Below, piece after piece: positions 1 to 6,115 of a stretch of 7,545 bases of DNA. Numbering within the stretch: position 1 is the stretch's first letter; each line of letters opens with the position of its first letter. A program made the translations under genes and the position numbers. This DNA is from Candidatus Odinarchaeota archaeon (GTDB taxonomy: Archaea > Asgardarchaeota > JAGGXT01): positions 1-7,545 of the forward strand of contig JAGGXT010000117.1 in NCBI GenBank assembly GCA_021162905.1. Direction: 5' to 3'. A model generated the notes under the pieces. That model did not search any database and had not been told where the DNA came from. It saw only the letters and a program-made list of their open reading frames with translations.

Positions 1-2
1 TA

Positions 3-127
3 AAAAACTTCATACAAAAAGACCCAGAACCAATAATAGCCTTCTACGGCGGAGAACCCCTCCTAAAAATATCCCTAATGGAAAAAATAATAGATCAAAT
101 ACCAGCGAAACACTACGTACTACAAAC
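3..127 (+). pseudogene. Radical SAM enzyme, 5' part of the gene interrupted by the element
   Basis: Reading from base 3 gives 41 codons of a radical SAM protein, including FYGGEPLL, the glycine-rich motif that in this superfamily helps bind the amino group of S-adenosylmethionine. The N-terminal CxxxCxxC cluster loop would lie upstream, outside the window. Host coding ends at the 10-bp repeat; beyond it the frame adds only a few element-encoded codons and stops at TAA 138-140, so the integrated form is truncated before the TNG motif. The continuation is at 7429-7545. The flanking DKDPEP-like and EKII segments recall archaeal peptide-modifying radical SAM enzymes (the AF1577-type group), but that subfamily assignment is from memory and tentative. 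Substrate is unknown. Seen: motif, stop, and rejoining. Inferred: gene is inactive while the element is present. Confidence 0.85.
118..127 (+). repeat. attL core, TACTACAAAC
   Basis: The 10-bp core is identical to 7419-7428. To its left is the radical SAM gene; to its right lies element DNA beginning with the arm TATCTAACATAAACATT (129-145). That arm is the inverted counterpart, 16 of 17 bases, of the arm left of attR, as expected for integrase binding sites flanking a crossover region. The core covers codons for V-L-Q-T of the host protein. Confidence 0.85.
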
Positions 128-142
128 ATATCTAACATAAAC

Positions 143-150
143 ATTATATA
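143..150 (+). promoter_or_regulatory. TATA-like box of the integrase gene
   Basis: ATTATATA is centred about 26 bp before position 173, which would give a very short leader before the ATG at 183. It lies inside the element, right next to the attL arm (129-145, overlapping it by three bases), so the integrase can be expressed in the integrated state and integrase bound at the arm could reduce its own transcription. The latter is inference. Confidence 0.5.
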
Positions 151-182
151 CTTCTTTAAGCTACTTTTACATGGTGTTCCCT

Positions 183-1379
183 ATGAGTATCGAGAAGGCA
201 AACGAATATCAACCCAAGTTTTTCGAGGAGAAAATAAAGGAACTACCTTTAAAGTGGAGGAAAGCCTTACAAAAAGTTCTTTTGCTTAGAAACATCAGTA
301 ATCCAAACACAAAAGCACAATATCTTCAAACCGTGCTTAGTTTTTATAGAATAACTAAGGTTAAAGAACCTGAAAAGGTTACAAGGGAAGATGTTGAAAA
401 ATGGGTTGCAAAAATCAGGGAGGAAATGGCTGAGTGGAGTTTCGCAAGCTACGCAGGTAAGTTTAAAACCTTCATGAAAACCTATTTTGAAACAAAAGAC
501 TATCCTCCAAGTGTTGCGTGGATAAAACCGCCTTCTAAAAGTGTTTTAATAAAGAAAAACAACAAGATGAGAGATAAGATTCTAACTGAGGAGGAAATAA
601 AGAAGCTTGTGGAAACGGCAAGAGACATTAAAGTTAAAACCTTCATAATGATGACTTGGGAAGGAGCTTTAAGGCTAGGTGAAGTTTTAAACCTTAGAAT
701 CAGAGACTTAGAGTTTACAAGATACGGTGTAAAGGTGAGGATTCTAGGTAAAACAGGTGAAAGAACAATTCTTCTTTTCAAATCTCAACCATACATAAAA
801 CAATGGTTGCAGGTGCATCCTTTCCGCAACGATCCAAACGCATACTTGTTTGTTAGTCTTTGGGGAGGAAAATGGAGGCAGGTTAGACCTGAAAGCTACA
901 AGAACTACCTAGCTAGATTGGCTCAAAAAGCAGGAATAAAGAAGAGGGTTCACCCACATATGTTGAGACATACGAGGTTAACGGAATTAGCTAAAGTTTT
1001 AACTGAGCAAGAACTTAAGATTTTTGCGGGTTGGGAGCCAGATTCAACTATGGCTTCAATATATGTTCACCTTTCGGGGAGAGATGTTGAGAAGGCTTTG
1101 TTAGAGAAGGTTGCAGGTGTAAAGATAGAGGAGGAAGAGGAGAAGAAGCCTTCTAAACTTGAGCCTAAAATATGTCCTCGATGCGGTTGGGAAAATGTTC
1201 CTGAAGCCTTATACTGCAGTGGTTGTGGTTTAGTTTTAGATGAGAAAATGGCTTTCAAAATCAGGGAGAAGGAAGAAGAGAAAACGGAAACAATAGAGAA
1301 GCTTGAAAAAGCATTAAAGAAACTTGCAAAGGAGAAACCAGAGGTAATAAAAGAACTGTTAAAAGCTATGGAAAGCTAG
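183..1379 (+). CDS. int: Tyrosine recombinase (integrase) with C-terminal zinc ribbon
   Basis: Catalyses site-specific integration and excision of this element at the 10-bp core. Numbered from the ATG at 183 (398 aa): an N-terminal SAM-like core-binding domain at about 25-110, then the catalytic domain with R164 (GALRLGEVLNL), K190 (GKTGER), H259 and R262 (HPHMLRH), W284 (AGW) and nucleophile Y294 (ASIYVHLSGR). All expected catalytic residues are present. After it comes an acidic linker, a zinc ribbon with C331, C334, C345 and C348 (CPRC and CSGC), and a charged helical tail. The tail is an addition to the minimal integrase and may bind DNA or a partner. Start choice: GGTG at 173-176 is six bases before ATG 183; an in-frame ATG at 171 would add four residues. 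The gene is intact, not split by attP as in SSV-type integrases. Its stop overlaps that of the opposing 40-aa gene in CTAG. Confidence 0.95.
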   Translation: MSIEKANEYQPKFFEEKIKELPLKWRKALQKVLLLRNISNPNTKAQYLQTVLSFYRITKVKEPEKVTREDVEKWVAKIREEMAEWSFASYAGKFKTFMKTYFETKDYPPSVAWIKPPSKSVLIKKNNKMRDKILTEEEIKKLVETARDIKVKTFIMMTWEGALRLGEVLNLRIRDLEFTRYGVKVRILGKTGERTILLFKSQPYIKQWLQVHPFRNDPNAYLFVSLWGGKWRQVRPESYKNYLARLAQKAGIKKRVHPHMLRHTRLTELAKVLTEQELKIFAGWEPDSTMASIYVHLSGRDVEKALLEKVAGVKIEEEEEKKPSKLEPKICPRCGWENVPEALYCSGCGLVLDEKMAFKIREKEEEKTETIEKLEKALKKLAKEKPEVIKELLKAMES

Positions 1380-1498
1380 TTCTTAAATTTCTCAAATATT
1401 TTCTCTATTTCTTCAACAATTAAGATCCATCTAGCATATTTCTCCAAATATTCCCTAAGCTTTTTCTCCAGTTGAACTTGAGTATGATTTTTTCTCAT
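1376..1498 (-). CDS. 40-aa helical protein, last gene of the replication operon
   Basis: No family recognised. The start is ATG at 1498, preceded by AGGAGG that shares two bases with the stop codon of the primase gene, so the two genes are only 10 bp apart and probably translationally coupled. The product is a lysine/glutamate-rich, mainly helical chain (for example LEKKLREYLEKY and EEIEKIFEKF) with hydrophobic residues spaced for an amphipathic helix or short coiled coil; it could dimerise or bind a partner, perhaps the primase-helicase. The same frame is open upstream to 1606 but that part overlaps the primase gene and lacks a good start signal, so it was excluded. The stop is inside the CTAG shared with the integrase stop on the other strand. 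Existence moderately sure, function unknown. Confidence 0.6.
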   Translation of the reverse strand: MRKNHTQVQLEKKLREYLEKYARWILIVEEIEKIFEKFKN

Positions 1499-1508
1499 TT
1501 TTCTCCTC

Positions 1509-4331
1509 CTATAAACTTCTTTCTCCAAGAACATCCTCCCCGTCACCATTTGTTTTAAGAGAATCCCATCTAGTTTTAGTGTAAACAAATGGGCCTTTAA
1601 CAACAAAATATTTAGGATGATCTTGAAGAAACAGTCTTAACTCGCCTTCTTGCATCCTTAACTTCATGGCCAATGCTGAAATACCTGCTTCTCCTCCCAT
1701 CTCCTGTAGGGCGTACAATACCCTTGTAACATCAAGTTCTTTATCATGAGGTTGAGGTGTTGATGATTCTCCTTCCTCTTCTTTCTCTCGCTGTGGCTCT
1801 TCTTTCCTAGTATCAGAGAGAGGAGATTCTAAAAGTTGTTTAACTCTTGGAATACATTTCCTACAAACATTTGTGTAACTAGTTTTTTCAACAACATCTT
1901 CAGGAAGCAGGAATTCTGCAACATTTTCCTTACATATTTCGCATTTAACCTGTGATAGGCCTTTCTCCACTCTATTTACGCACTTTGAAATCAAATCATC
2001 AAAAACAGTTTTTTCCTCCTTTTTCTCTTCTTCTTTGATTATCTCTCCTTTTTCACTTTCCTCTTCCTCTATGATTTTTCTTTCTTTAAGCAATTTTTCA
2101 AGTCTATCTTTGTATAAATAGTAGATTTTACCTTCCCTTGTTTGTTGATCCTTTTTCAAAAGTTTAAGGTTTACAATTGCATCTCTTACAGGTCTCCAAT
2201 GGTCAAACTCGCTCCATTCCACTAAATCTTTTAACTTAACCTTGTAAGCTTCTTCTGTTTCTTTCAATTCTTCTAGGTGGGCGGCCAAAGCCTGTAAAAC
2301 GATGTTCTCCTTTTCCCAGCTTCCTAAGAGTTTCCCTTCGATTTGTTGTTCTGCAAAGCTAAGCATTTCATCAAACTTATCAGGGAAAATAATTTTGCAA
2401 ATTGCCAAAATCGGAGCCCAAAGGTTAAAGTATCTTCCTGTAAGTTTGTTGGTTGGTTGAAGCTTCACGTATTCTTCATAGACATCTTTCCATCTTGTTA
2501 AGGCAAACTTTACAATTTCTGTTCTTGCTTCTTCCCATCTAGTGTCTTTCTCAATTTCGTTTCTTCTCTTTGCATATTGTGGATCTTCCCTTTTCGTCAT
2601 GATAATTGTTATTGCCTTGTCTTCATGTTCCAATTCTTCTCTTGAAGCCAAAACCTTTGGACAATAAACTTTAAACTCTAGAACTTTGTTTGGGTTACCT
2701 TCTTCACATCTTGGAACAACTGCACCTTGCTCAACTCCAGCTTCAAGAATTGCTGAAATTATTGGGCCGAAAATCTTATGTCTAAGGATTCTATGGGCTT
2801 CATCGATTATCATGGTTGGTTTGGTTTGTTCAATTATCCTGAAAATAGTTGCTTCTGAGGGAGAAACAAATTTTTTAGTGGCATTCCAGCAAACTTTCAT
2901 GAGAATCATTAAATTTGTTCCTTTAGCTGATCCTTTTTCACCTCTAAAGATTAAAAACGGAAAATATGAGAACATAGGGTGAAGATAGGTTCCAACAATC
3001 CAACACACAACAACATAGTACAAAATATCATCATCAAAATAAACATAATATCTATACCATGCAACCATATTTTCAAAAATTGATGTATCGAAGTTTCTCA
3101 TTTCTTCTGGATTTCTTTGACAGGTAACATAAAGCAGTAGTAATTTCTTCTTGAAATTTTCGTCATGGATTAATTTCTCATTTTTATACCGGAAAACAAA
3201 ATGAGAAATACATGAATCATGTAATGTTGAATGGGAAATGTCATTTTGATTATGTTCCGATAACACGGGAATTTTACTAAGTGTGAAATTATTTAAGACG
3301 GGAATTTGTTTTAATGACTTGCAGGTATTGATAGGTATAATATAAAACATTCCTACATCAGGGTGGAAGTGTATGGGTCCATCAAGTATAGTGACGTTGT
3401 TATTAAGTTGTTCTTCAATAAGCTTGTCTAGATCCTCTTCCTCTTCTTCCTCACTATAATATGGGCAAACTTCATGGCAATACTTTGTATCCTTCAATCT
3501 TCCACAACCAAAAGCGTATTTATGTCTTACAACTGACTTTACAACATATTCAAGTTCTTTTTCAGGTAATGGAGGTCTGTTTTTCCTATTCCATTTTTGT
3601 AGTTCTCTTAAAATTTCTCTTGGCGTTCTCCCTCTGTTATAGAAGTATCTTGCAAGGTCAAAAGCCCTCTCGTTTCTCTCCCCTTCCTCCACACCCTCCT
3701 CCAAAATCAACTTAATACAATATGGAACTTTCTTTCCAAGCTTTACTGGTTGTTTTTCCTCAAACTCTTCCTTTCCTTTTTCTTCTTCTGGTGAAAAAAG
3801 TTTCTTCAAATTGTAGATTAATAGATCAGGGTTGTCGATTGTTTTCGGCTTTGTTGTTTTGCTAATAATTTTGTATTGTTTACCGCTTGGATGTATTGAA
3901 GGTGGAGCAACAACATAGCTTCCTTCACCTTTAACTGTAACCTCTTTTATGATCGGTGTTGTTGGAACCAGTTTTTTAGCCTTGAAATAAACATGGTAGC
4001 CTTTACCTGTTTTCACAACAAGAGTTGACTCTAACAACTTTTCTTTGTCTTGGAAAGCCTTGCTGAGAACCTCTTCATTATCGAAATCTATGACAAAAAG
4101 GTTATCTGAGATTTTCCCGCAAACAATACCAATATTTACAACTTTGTCTTTAAACCATCTTTCAACTTCTTCCTCTGTGGTTTTTCTTTCCTGATACTCT
4201 TTCCACTCGAAAATTGGGGTTTTCTCCTTGAACCTCAACGGTATAATATTGAAGCCTAGACCTCTATAAAGCTCGACATGTTTCCATAACTCCTCCATAT
4301 ATTCCTTGAACGTGACGTCTTCACTTGACAC
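1509..4331 (-). CDS. Primase-polymerase/helicase fusion, replication protein
   Basis: 940-aa replication initiator. N-terminal primase-polymerase domain (about 15-165): acidic motif IDFDNE with D82, D84 and E86, GYHVYF with H113, and GEGSYVVAPPSIHPSG, where E136 stands near the usual third acidic position. A PriCT-like helical segment (about 205-272) leads to a cysteine cluster C276-x8-C285-x3-C289 followed by PYY. An ATPase/helicase domain (about 440-680) has a Walker A-like GEKGSAKGT (464-472) and Walker B TMIIDEAH (506-513). It resembles SF3-type replicative helicases, but family is not certain. After an acidic, lysine-rich linker come a second zinc motif (C797, C800, C823, C826) and a winged-helix-like C-terminus (about 865-925). 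Start is GTG at 4331 with GGAGGT eight bases before it, inside the preceding gene, which overlaps by 11 bp. Probably primes and unwinds the excised circle. Confidence 0.9.
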   Translation of the reverse strand: MSSEDVTFKEYMEELWKHVELYRGLGFNIIPLRFKEKTPIFEWKEYQERKTTEEEVERWFKDKVVNIGIVCGKISDNLFVIDFDNEEVLSKAFQDKEKLLESTLVVKTGKGYHVYFKAKKLVPTTPIIKEVTVKGEGSYVVAPPSIHPSGKQYKIISKTTKPKTIDNPDLLIYNLKKLFSPEEEKGKEEFEEKQPVKLGKKVPYCIKLILEEGVEEGERNERAFDLARYFYNRGRTPREILRELQKWNRKNRPPLPEKELEYVVKSVVRHKYAFGCGRLKDTKYCHEVCPYYSEEEEEEDLDKLIEEQLNNNVTILDGPIHFHPDVGMFYIIPINTCKSLKQIPVLNNFTLSKIPVLSEHNQNDISHSTLHDSCISHFVFRYKNEKLIHDENFKKKLLLLYVTCQRNPEEMRNFDTSIFENMVAWYRYYVYFDDDILYYVVVCWIVGTYLHPMFSYFPFLIFRGEKGSAKGTNLMILMKVCWNATKKFVSPSEATIFRIIEQTKPTMIIDEAHRILRHKIFGPIISAILEAGVEQGAVVPRCEEGNPNKVLEFKVYCPKVLASREELEHEDKAITIIMTKREDPQYAKRRNEIEKDTRWEEARTEIVKFALTRWKDVYEEYVKLQPTNKLTGRYFNLWAPILAICKIIFPDKFDEMLSFAEQQIEGKLLGSWEKENIVLQALAAHLEELKETEEAYKVKLKDLVEWSEFDHWRPVRDAIVNLKLLKKDQQTREGKIYYLYKDRLEKLLKERKIIEEEESEKGEIIKEEEKKEEKTVFDDLISKCVNRVEKGLSQVKCEICKENVAEFLLPEDVVEKTSYTNVCRKCIPRVKQLLESPLSDTRKEEPQREKEEEGESSTPQPHDKELDVTRVLYALQEMGGEAGISALAMKLRMQEGELRLFLQDHPKYFVVKGPFVYTKTRWDSLKTNGDGEDVLGERSL

Positions 4332-4512
4332 CTACACGTACCTCCTCAGAAATTGTCTTTAAAAAGTAGTAGATTGGGCATTTTTCAGTTGCATAGAAAC
4401 CGCAAACCGTGTTATCCGTGAAGCAAGGTAGATTTAGTTTGATCAATATGTGAAAATAAATGTCCCCTTCACATGCGAAAATTTTATTTTCCTTGTTTTC
4501 CTTACTTTTCAT
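4321..4512 (-). CDS. 63-aa four-cysteine protein coupled to the primase gene
   Basis: No family recognised. ATG at 4512 has GGAGGT exactly eight bases upstream, the same arrangement as the primase start, and its last 11 bp overlap the primase gene, so the two are likely made in step. Cysteines at C14, C30, C37 and C45 could form a zinc or iron-sulphur site, and the last is followed by proline and tyrosines (CPIYY), much like CPYY in the primase cysteine cluster. No signal peptide or membrane segment is evident; the central IYFHILIKLNLP stretch is hydrophobic but short and contains polar residues. A small metal-binding partner of the primase is a reasonable guess from position and cysteines, but only a guess. 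The gene is real with good confidence because of its start signal and tight packing. Confidence 0.7.
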   Translation of the reverse strand: MKSKENKENKIFACEGDIYFHILIKLNLPCFTDNTVCGFYATEKCPIYYFLKTISEEVRVGVK

Positions 4513-4535
4513 GGCCCCCGACCTCCCTTATTTCC

Positions 4536-4769
4536 TTATTCCTCCAGAAGTTTCTCGATTTCAGGTATTTTTTCAATTATTTTGAAGAGCGTATCCTTAT
4601 CTGGCGACAATACTAAAAGATTATTGGCAATACAATAGAATTCGCTGGTTTTATGCCTGTCAACAAATGTCTTTGGAACGGTTAAAATGTATTGGACATA
4701 TTTTTCTCTGATCTTCTTCTTGATTAGCTTTCTTTTCTGCACCTTGATGTAGAGGTCATTTTCCACCAT
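4536..4769 (-). CDS. Small AbrB-like DNA-binding protein, first gene of the replication operon
   Basis: About 77 aa. The segment YVQYILTVPKTFVDRHK followed by NNLLVLSPD resembles the swapped-hairpin AbrB/SpoVT fold common in archaea, where a TVPK or TIPK strand-turn is the most conserved part; the match is weaker than for the 52-aa protein at 6443-6601. A very basic stretch (KVQKRKLIKKKIREK) precedes it and an acidic amphipathic helix follows. GGTGA at 4778-4782 lies eight bases before ATG 4769; a GTG inside that signal would extend the protein by four residues but is an unlikely start. It precedes the four-cysteine and primase genes by 23 bp, with a Shine-Dalgarno in the gap, so it probably regulates this operon or acts in initiation at the adjoining repeat region. 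Confidence 0.7.
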   Translation of the reverse strand: MVENDLYIKVQKRKLIKKKIREKYVQYILTVPKTFVDRHKTSEFYCIANNLLVLSPDKDTLFKIIEKIPEIEKLLEE

Positions 4770-4777
4770 TTTCTTTA

Positions 4778-4796
4778 TCACCTAAGTAGATGGTGA
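4778..4796 (-). promoter_or_regulatory. Inverted repeat that includes the ribosome binding site
   Basis: On the minus strand TCACC (4796-4792) is followed after nine bases by GGTGA (4782-4778), the Shine-Dalgarno of the gene starting at 4769. If the transcript starts at or before 4796 this hairpin could hide the site. The stem is only 5 bp and the likely TATA box puts the start near 4790, so it may equally be chance. Confidence 0.25.
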
Positions 4797-4810
4797 AAAA
4801 CTAGGTCACT

Positions 4811-4820
4811 TAAATTTATC
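4811..4820 (-). promoter_or_regulatory. Possible TATA box of the replication operon
   Basis: Minus-strand GATAAATTTA, followed by AG, is an AT-rich box about 45 bp before ATG 4769 and about 25 bp before a plausible start near 4790. It resembles archaeal TATA elements but stands in generally AT-rich DNA. Confidence 0.35.
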
Positions 4821-4835
4821 GTTATACAAATAATG

Positions 4836-4908
4836 AAACCTTATGTTTATAAGATTTCAGTTAATTTGAATAACTGAAATCTTAAGTAAATATAGCAACA
4901 TAAGGTTT
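4836..4908. repeat. Nested inverted repeat (14-bp inner and 12-bp outer arms)
   Basis: Inner arms TAAGATTTCAGTTA (4850-4863) and its exact reverse complement (4871-4884) flank a 7-base spacer. Outer arms AAACCTTATGTT (4836-4847) and its exact reverse complement (4897-4908) enclose them. Both pairs are perfect. There is no U-tract after it in the direction of any gene, and it lies upstream of the replication operon in a stretch without genes, so a protein-binding or origin role is more likely than termination. Confidence 0.8.
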
Positions 4909-4992
4909 TCAAAAGAAGCATGAACAGAAATGTATTTTAGCTACATTTTCTCTTGAGTTGTAAATATAAAAAATGGTTCTGAAAATGAAAAA

Positions 4993-5129
4993 TTAAGTTG
5001 AGGTTTCCATTGCTTCTTTTAGTTTTCGTATTATTTCTTTTGCTACTTCTATGTTGCTTTTTCTTGTTGTTTTTCCTTAACTTGTTCTACTGTAGAAGTT
5101 TCAGGTCCTGTTTTTTCTACTGTAGAATT
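4993..5129 (-). pseudogene. Possible frameshifted gene remnant
   Basis: On the minus strand the frame starting at 5129 reads NSTVEKTGPETSTVEQVKEK and continues QQEKAT to a TAG at 5051-5049. Another frame, open from 5076, reads KSNIEVAKEIIRKLKEAMET and ends at TAA 4995-4993. Joined near 5050-5076 they would make a charged protein tail with helical character, similar in composition to the other element proteins. There is no start codon with a ribosome site and no family is recognised. It could be the decayed 3' end of a lost gene, or only purine-rich DNA that looks coding. Low confidence. Confidence 0.28.
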
Positions 5130-5140
5130 CTACGGTAGAA
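5085..5140. repeat. Three copies of the palindromic unit TTCTACNGTAGAA
   Basis: Units at 5085-5097 and 5115-5127 are identical (centre T); that at 5128-5140 has centre G. Each is an odd-centred palindrome. The last two abut and, with flanking T and A runs, form one larger palindrome (5110-5145, 18-bp arms with one mismatch). Known: initiator or repressor proteins often bind such repeated palindromes. The unit also reads STVE in two in-frame places in a possible gene remnant, so a coding origin is possible. Confidence 0.75.
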
Positions 5141-5145
5141 AAAAC
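5110..5145. repeat. 36-bp near-perfect palindrome centred on GAATTC
   Basis: Left arm 5110-5127 and right arm 5128-5145 are reverse complements at 17 of 18 positions, with no spacer. The ends are a T6 tract and an A6 tract. As RNA the single mismatch would be a G-U pair. It could be a cruciform, a dimer binding site, or an intrinsic terminator-like element, although neither neighbouring operon ends close to it. Confidence 0.7.
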
Positions 5146-5184
5146 ATTAAAATATTGTCTGTCTTATCAGTCCTGTCTTCTTTA

Positions 5185-5302
5185 GGTTTTGAGTTCCTGG
5201 TCCTTAAAAACTTTCATTAGAAGTTTTGAGTAGCAACATTATCAAAACAAGTTTTAAATTTTAATTATGTAAAATGGTTTTGACTTCCTGGATATTAAAA
5301 AC
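5185..5302. repeat. Imperfect 27-bp direct repeat, 91 bp apart
   Basis: Copies at 5185-5211 and 5276-5302 share GGTTTTGA, TTCCTGG and TTAAAAAC, 23 of 27 bases; differences sit at one base after GGTTTTGA and at three bases before TTAAAAAC. The right copy lies 40 bp beyond the stop of the ATPase gene. Two well-separated copies suggest binding sites; there is no evidence of which protein. Confidence 0.65.
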
Positions 5303-5341
5303 CGATTCAAGTAATGACTATTTACCTTAATTATGTATATA

Positions 5342-6115
5342 TTATCCCTCTCCTCGCTCGTTTGTGAGATTGTAAGTTTGTTTTAAAAGTTCTTTAATGT
5401 CTCTCATAAGCATTCTCCTAGCTTGTTCCCAATGTAAGAGGTTATATTCCTTCATTATTGCTTTTAATGAGCCGTGTTTGAGATAGAGATATGCAGGCCT
5501 CTTCTCTAAGTCTTTTGTTTCAGGTTCTAAGGTTTCTTTTTCCTTTTTCTCCCCATTTTCAAAATCGAAAAATGCTATATCGTAAGTGTCATAGCTAACT
5601 GAGGTTTTAGGAACATTATAAAACTCAATTGGAGGTTCACCATCAAGTAAATCTATAAGTGCAAATTTTTTAGATACTTTTTTAATAACGGCCGTGCATA
5701 TATCAGGGCTTTTAAAAGCAGGATCCAAATCTCTATATGAAACCGTTATAAAAATCCATTTACTCCTATATTTCCTCATTAGATAAGCTAACTTAAGCAT
5801 TTTAACGTTAGGTTTACTTGTGGCCCTTCTAGCAGGTAAATAAACACCGGCCTCATCAAAAATGAAAAGTTTAGTTTTAGCATCACTTGTTAACCAATTT
5901 TTCAACTTAGTGTAACTATCTATAAGTTCAAACCTGTCAGTTCTAATGTTTGTTGCTACTTTTTGGACTAGTCCTAGTTTTTGCGTTACTTCTGCGGTAA
6001 GTAAGCTAAAATCTGTTTTTCCCGTTCCCTTTTTACCGTAAATTATTATTAGTGGTGCAGGTTCTGAAAAAATTGTTTTGACCACATCTGCGTAACATCT
6101 TATTTCTTCACTCAT
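5342..6115 (-). CDS. P-loop ATPase, distantly Zot/packaging-ATPase-like
   Basis: 257 aa from the ATG at 6115. Walker A GKKGTGKT (27-34) follows LIIIY, and Walker B LFIFDEAG (83-90) has D87 and E88. After it, RKYRSKWIFITVSYRDLDPAF lies where Zot-, FtsK- and HerA-like ATPases have the sensor strand ending in a polar residue. A charged linker (about 190-210) leads to a C-terminal helical segment (about 212-250) that could be a winged helix. No membrane segment is visible, unlike filamentous-phage Zot proteins. Start choice: GGTGC at 6122-6126 is six bases before ATG 6115; a TTG at 6121 is less likely. ATGAGTGA overlaps the preceding stop, so the two genes are coupled. It could move or package DNA, or serve partition; motif and fold class are sure, role is not. 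Confidence 0.82.
   Translation of the reverse strand: MSEEIRCYADVVKTIFSEPAPLIIIYGKKGTGKTDFSLLTAEVTQKLGLVQKVATNIRTDRFELIDSYTKLKNWLTSDAKTKLFIFDEAGVYLPARRATSKPNVKMLKLAYLMRKYRSKWIFITVSYRDLDPAFKSPDICTAVIKKVSKKFALIDLLDGEPPIEFYNVPKTSVSYDTYDIAFFDFENGEKKEKETLEPETKDLEKRPAYLYLKHGSLKAIMKEYNLLHWEQARRMLMRDIKELLKQTYNLTNERGEG

Larger units (their letters stand above)
4782..5341. other. Gene-poor AT-rich region with clustered repeats, candidate origin
   Basis: No intact gene is visible on either strand over about 550 bp. It contains a nested inverted repeat (4836-4908), three TTCTACNGTAGAA units (5085-5140), a 27-bp direct repeat (5185-5211 and 5276-5302), a repeated TTAATTATGTA (5261-5271 and 5327-5337), and a possible frameshifted remnant (4993-5129). 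It lies between the two minus-strand operons, immediately upstream of the one encoding the primase-helicase. Repeat density, AT-richness and position fit a replication origin or partition/control site; this is inference. I saw no match to the archaeal Cdc6/Orc1 origin box. Confidence 0.5.

Noticed and set aside
118..170. A tRNA gene as integration target at the left border
   Set aside because: No cloverleaf or T-loop signature is present on either flank; both flanks are coding parts of one radical SAM gene.
500..781. Minus-strand open frame inside the integrase gene
   Set aside because: It lies wholly within a gene with all catalytic residues and has no ribosome signal or recognisable protein; the same holds for 1067-1258, and for the plus-strand frames at 2686-2982 and 3461-3715 inside the primase gene.
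1499..1606. Longer version of the 40-aa gene starting at 1606
   Set aside because: It would overlap the end of the primase gene in another frame, while ATG 1498 has a good Shine-Dalgarno directly upstream.
5110..5145. Hairpin terminator of the ATPase operon
   Set aside because: It lies about 200 bp beyond the ATPase stop, and archaea mostly use plain T tracts; other roles are more likely.
5275..5332. An 18-codon plus-strand frame starting with ATGG in the right direct repeat
   Set aside because: No ribosome signal and no similarity; most likely chance.
4782..5341. CRISPR array
   Set aside because: The repeats are palindromic or only two-copy with irregular spacing, without the regular repeat-spacer pattern.
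4782..5341. Archaeal Cdc6/Orc1 origin boxes
   Set aside because: No clear match to the known origin recognition box with its G-run was seen; any origin here would depend on element-encoded proteins.
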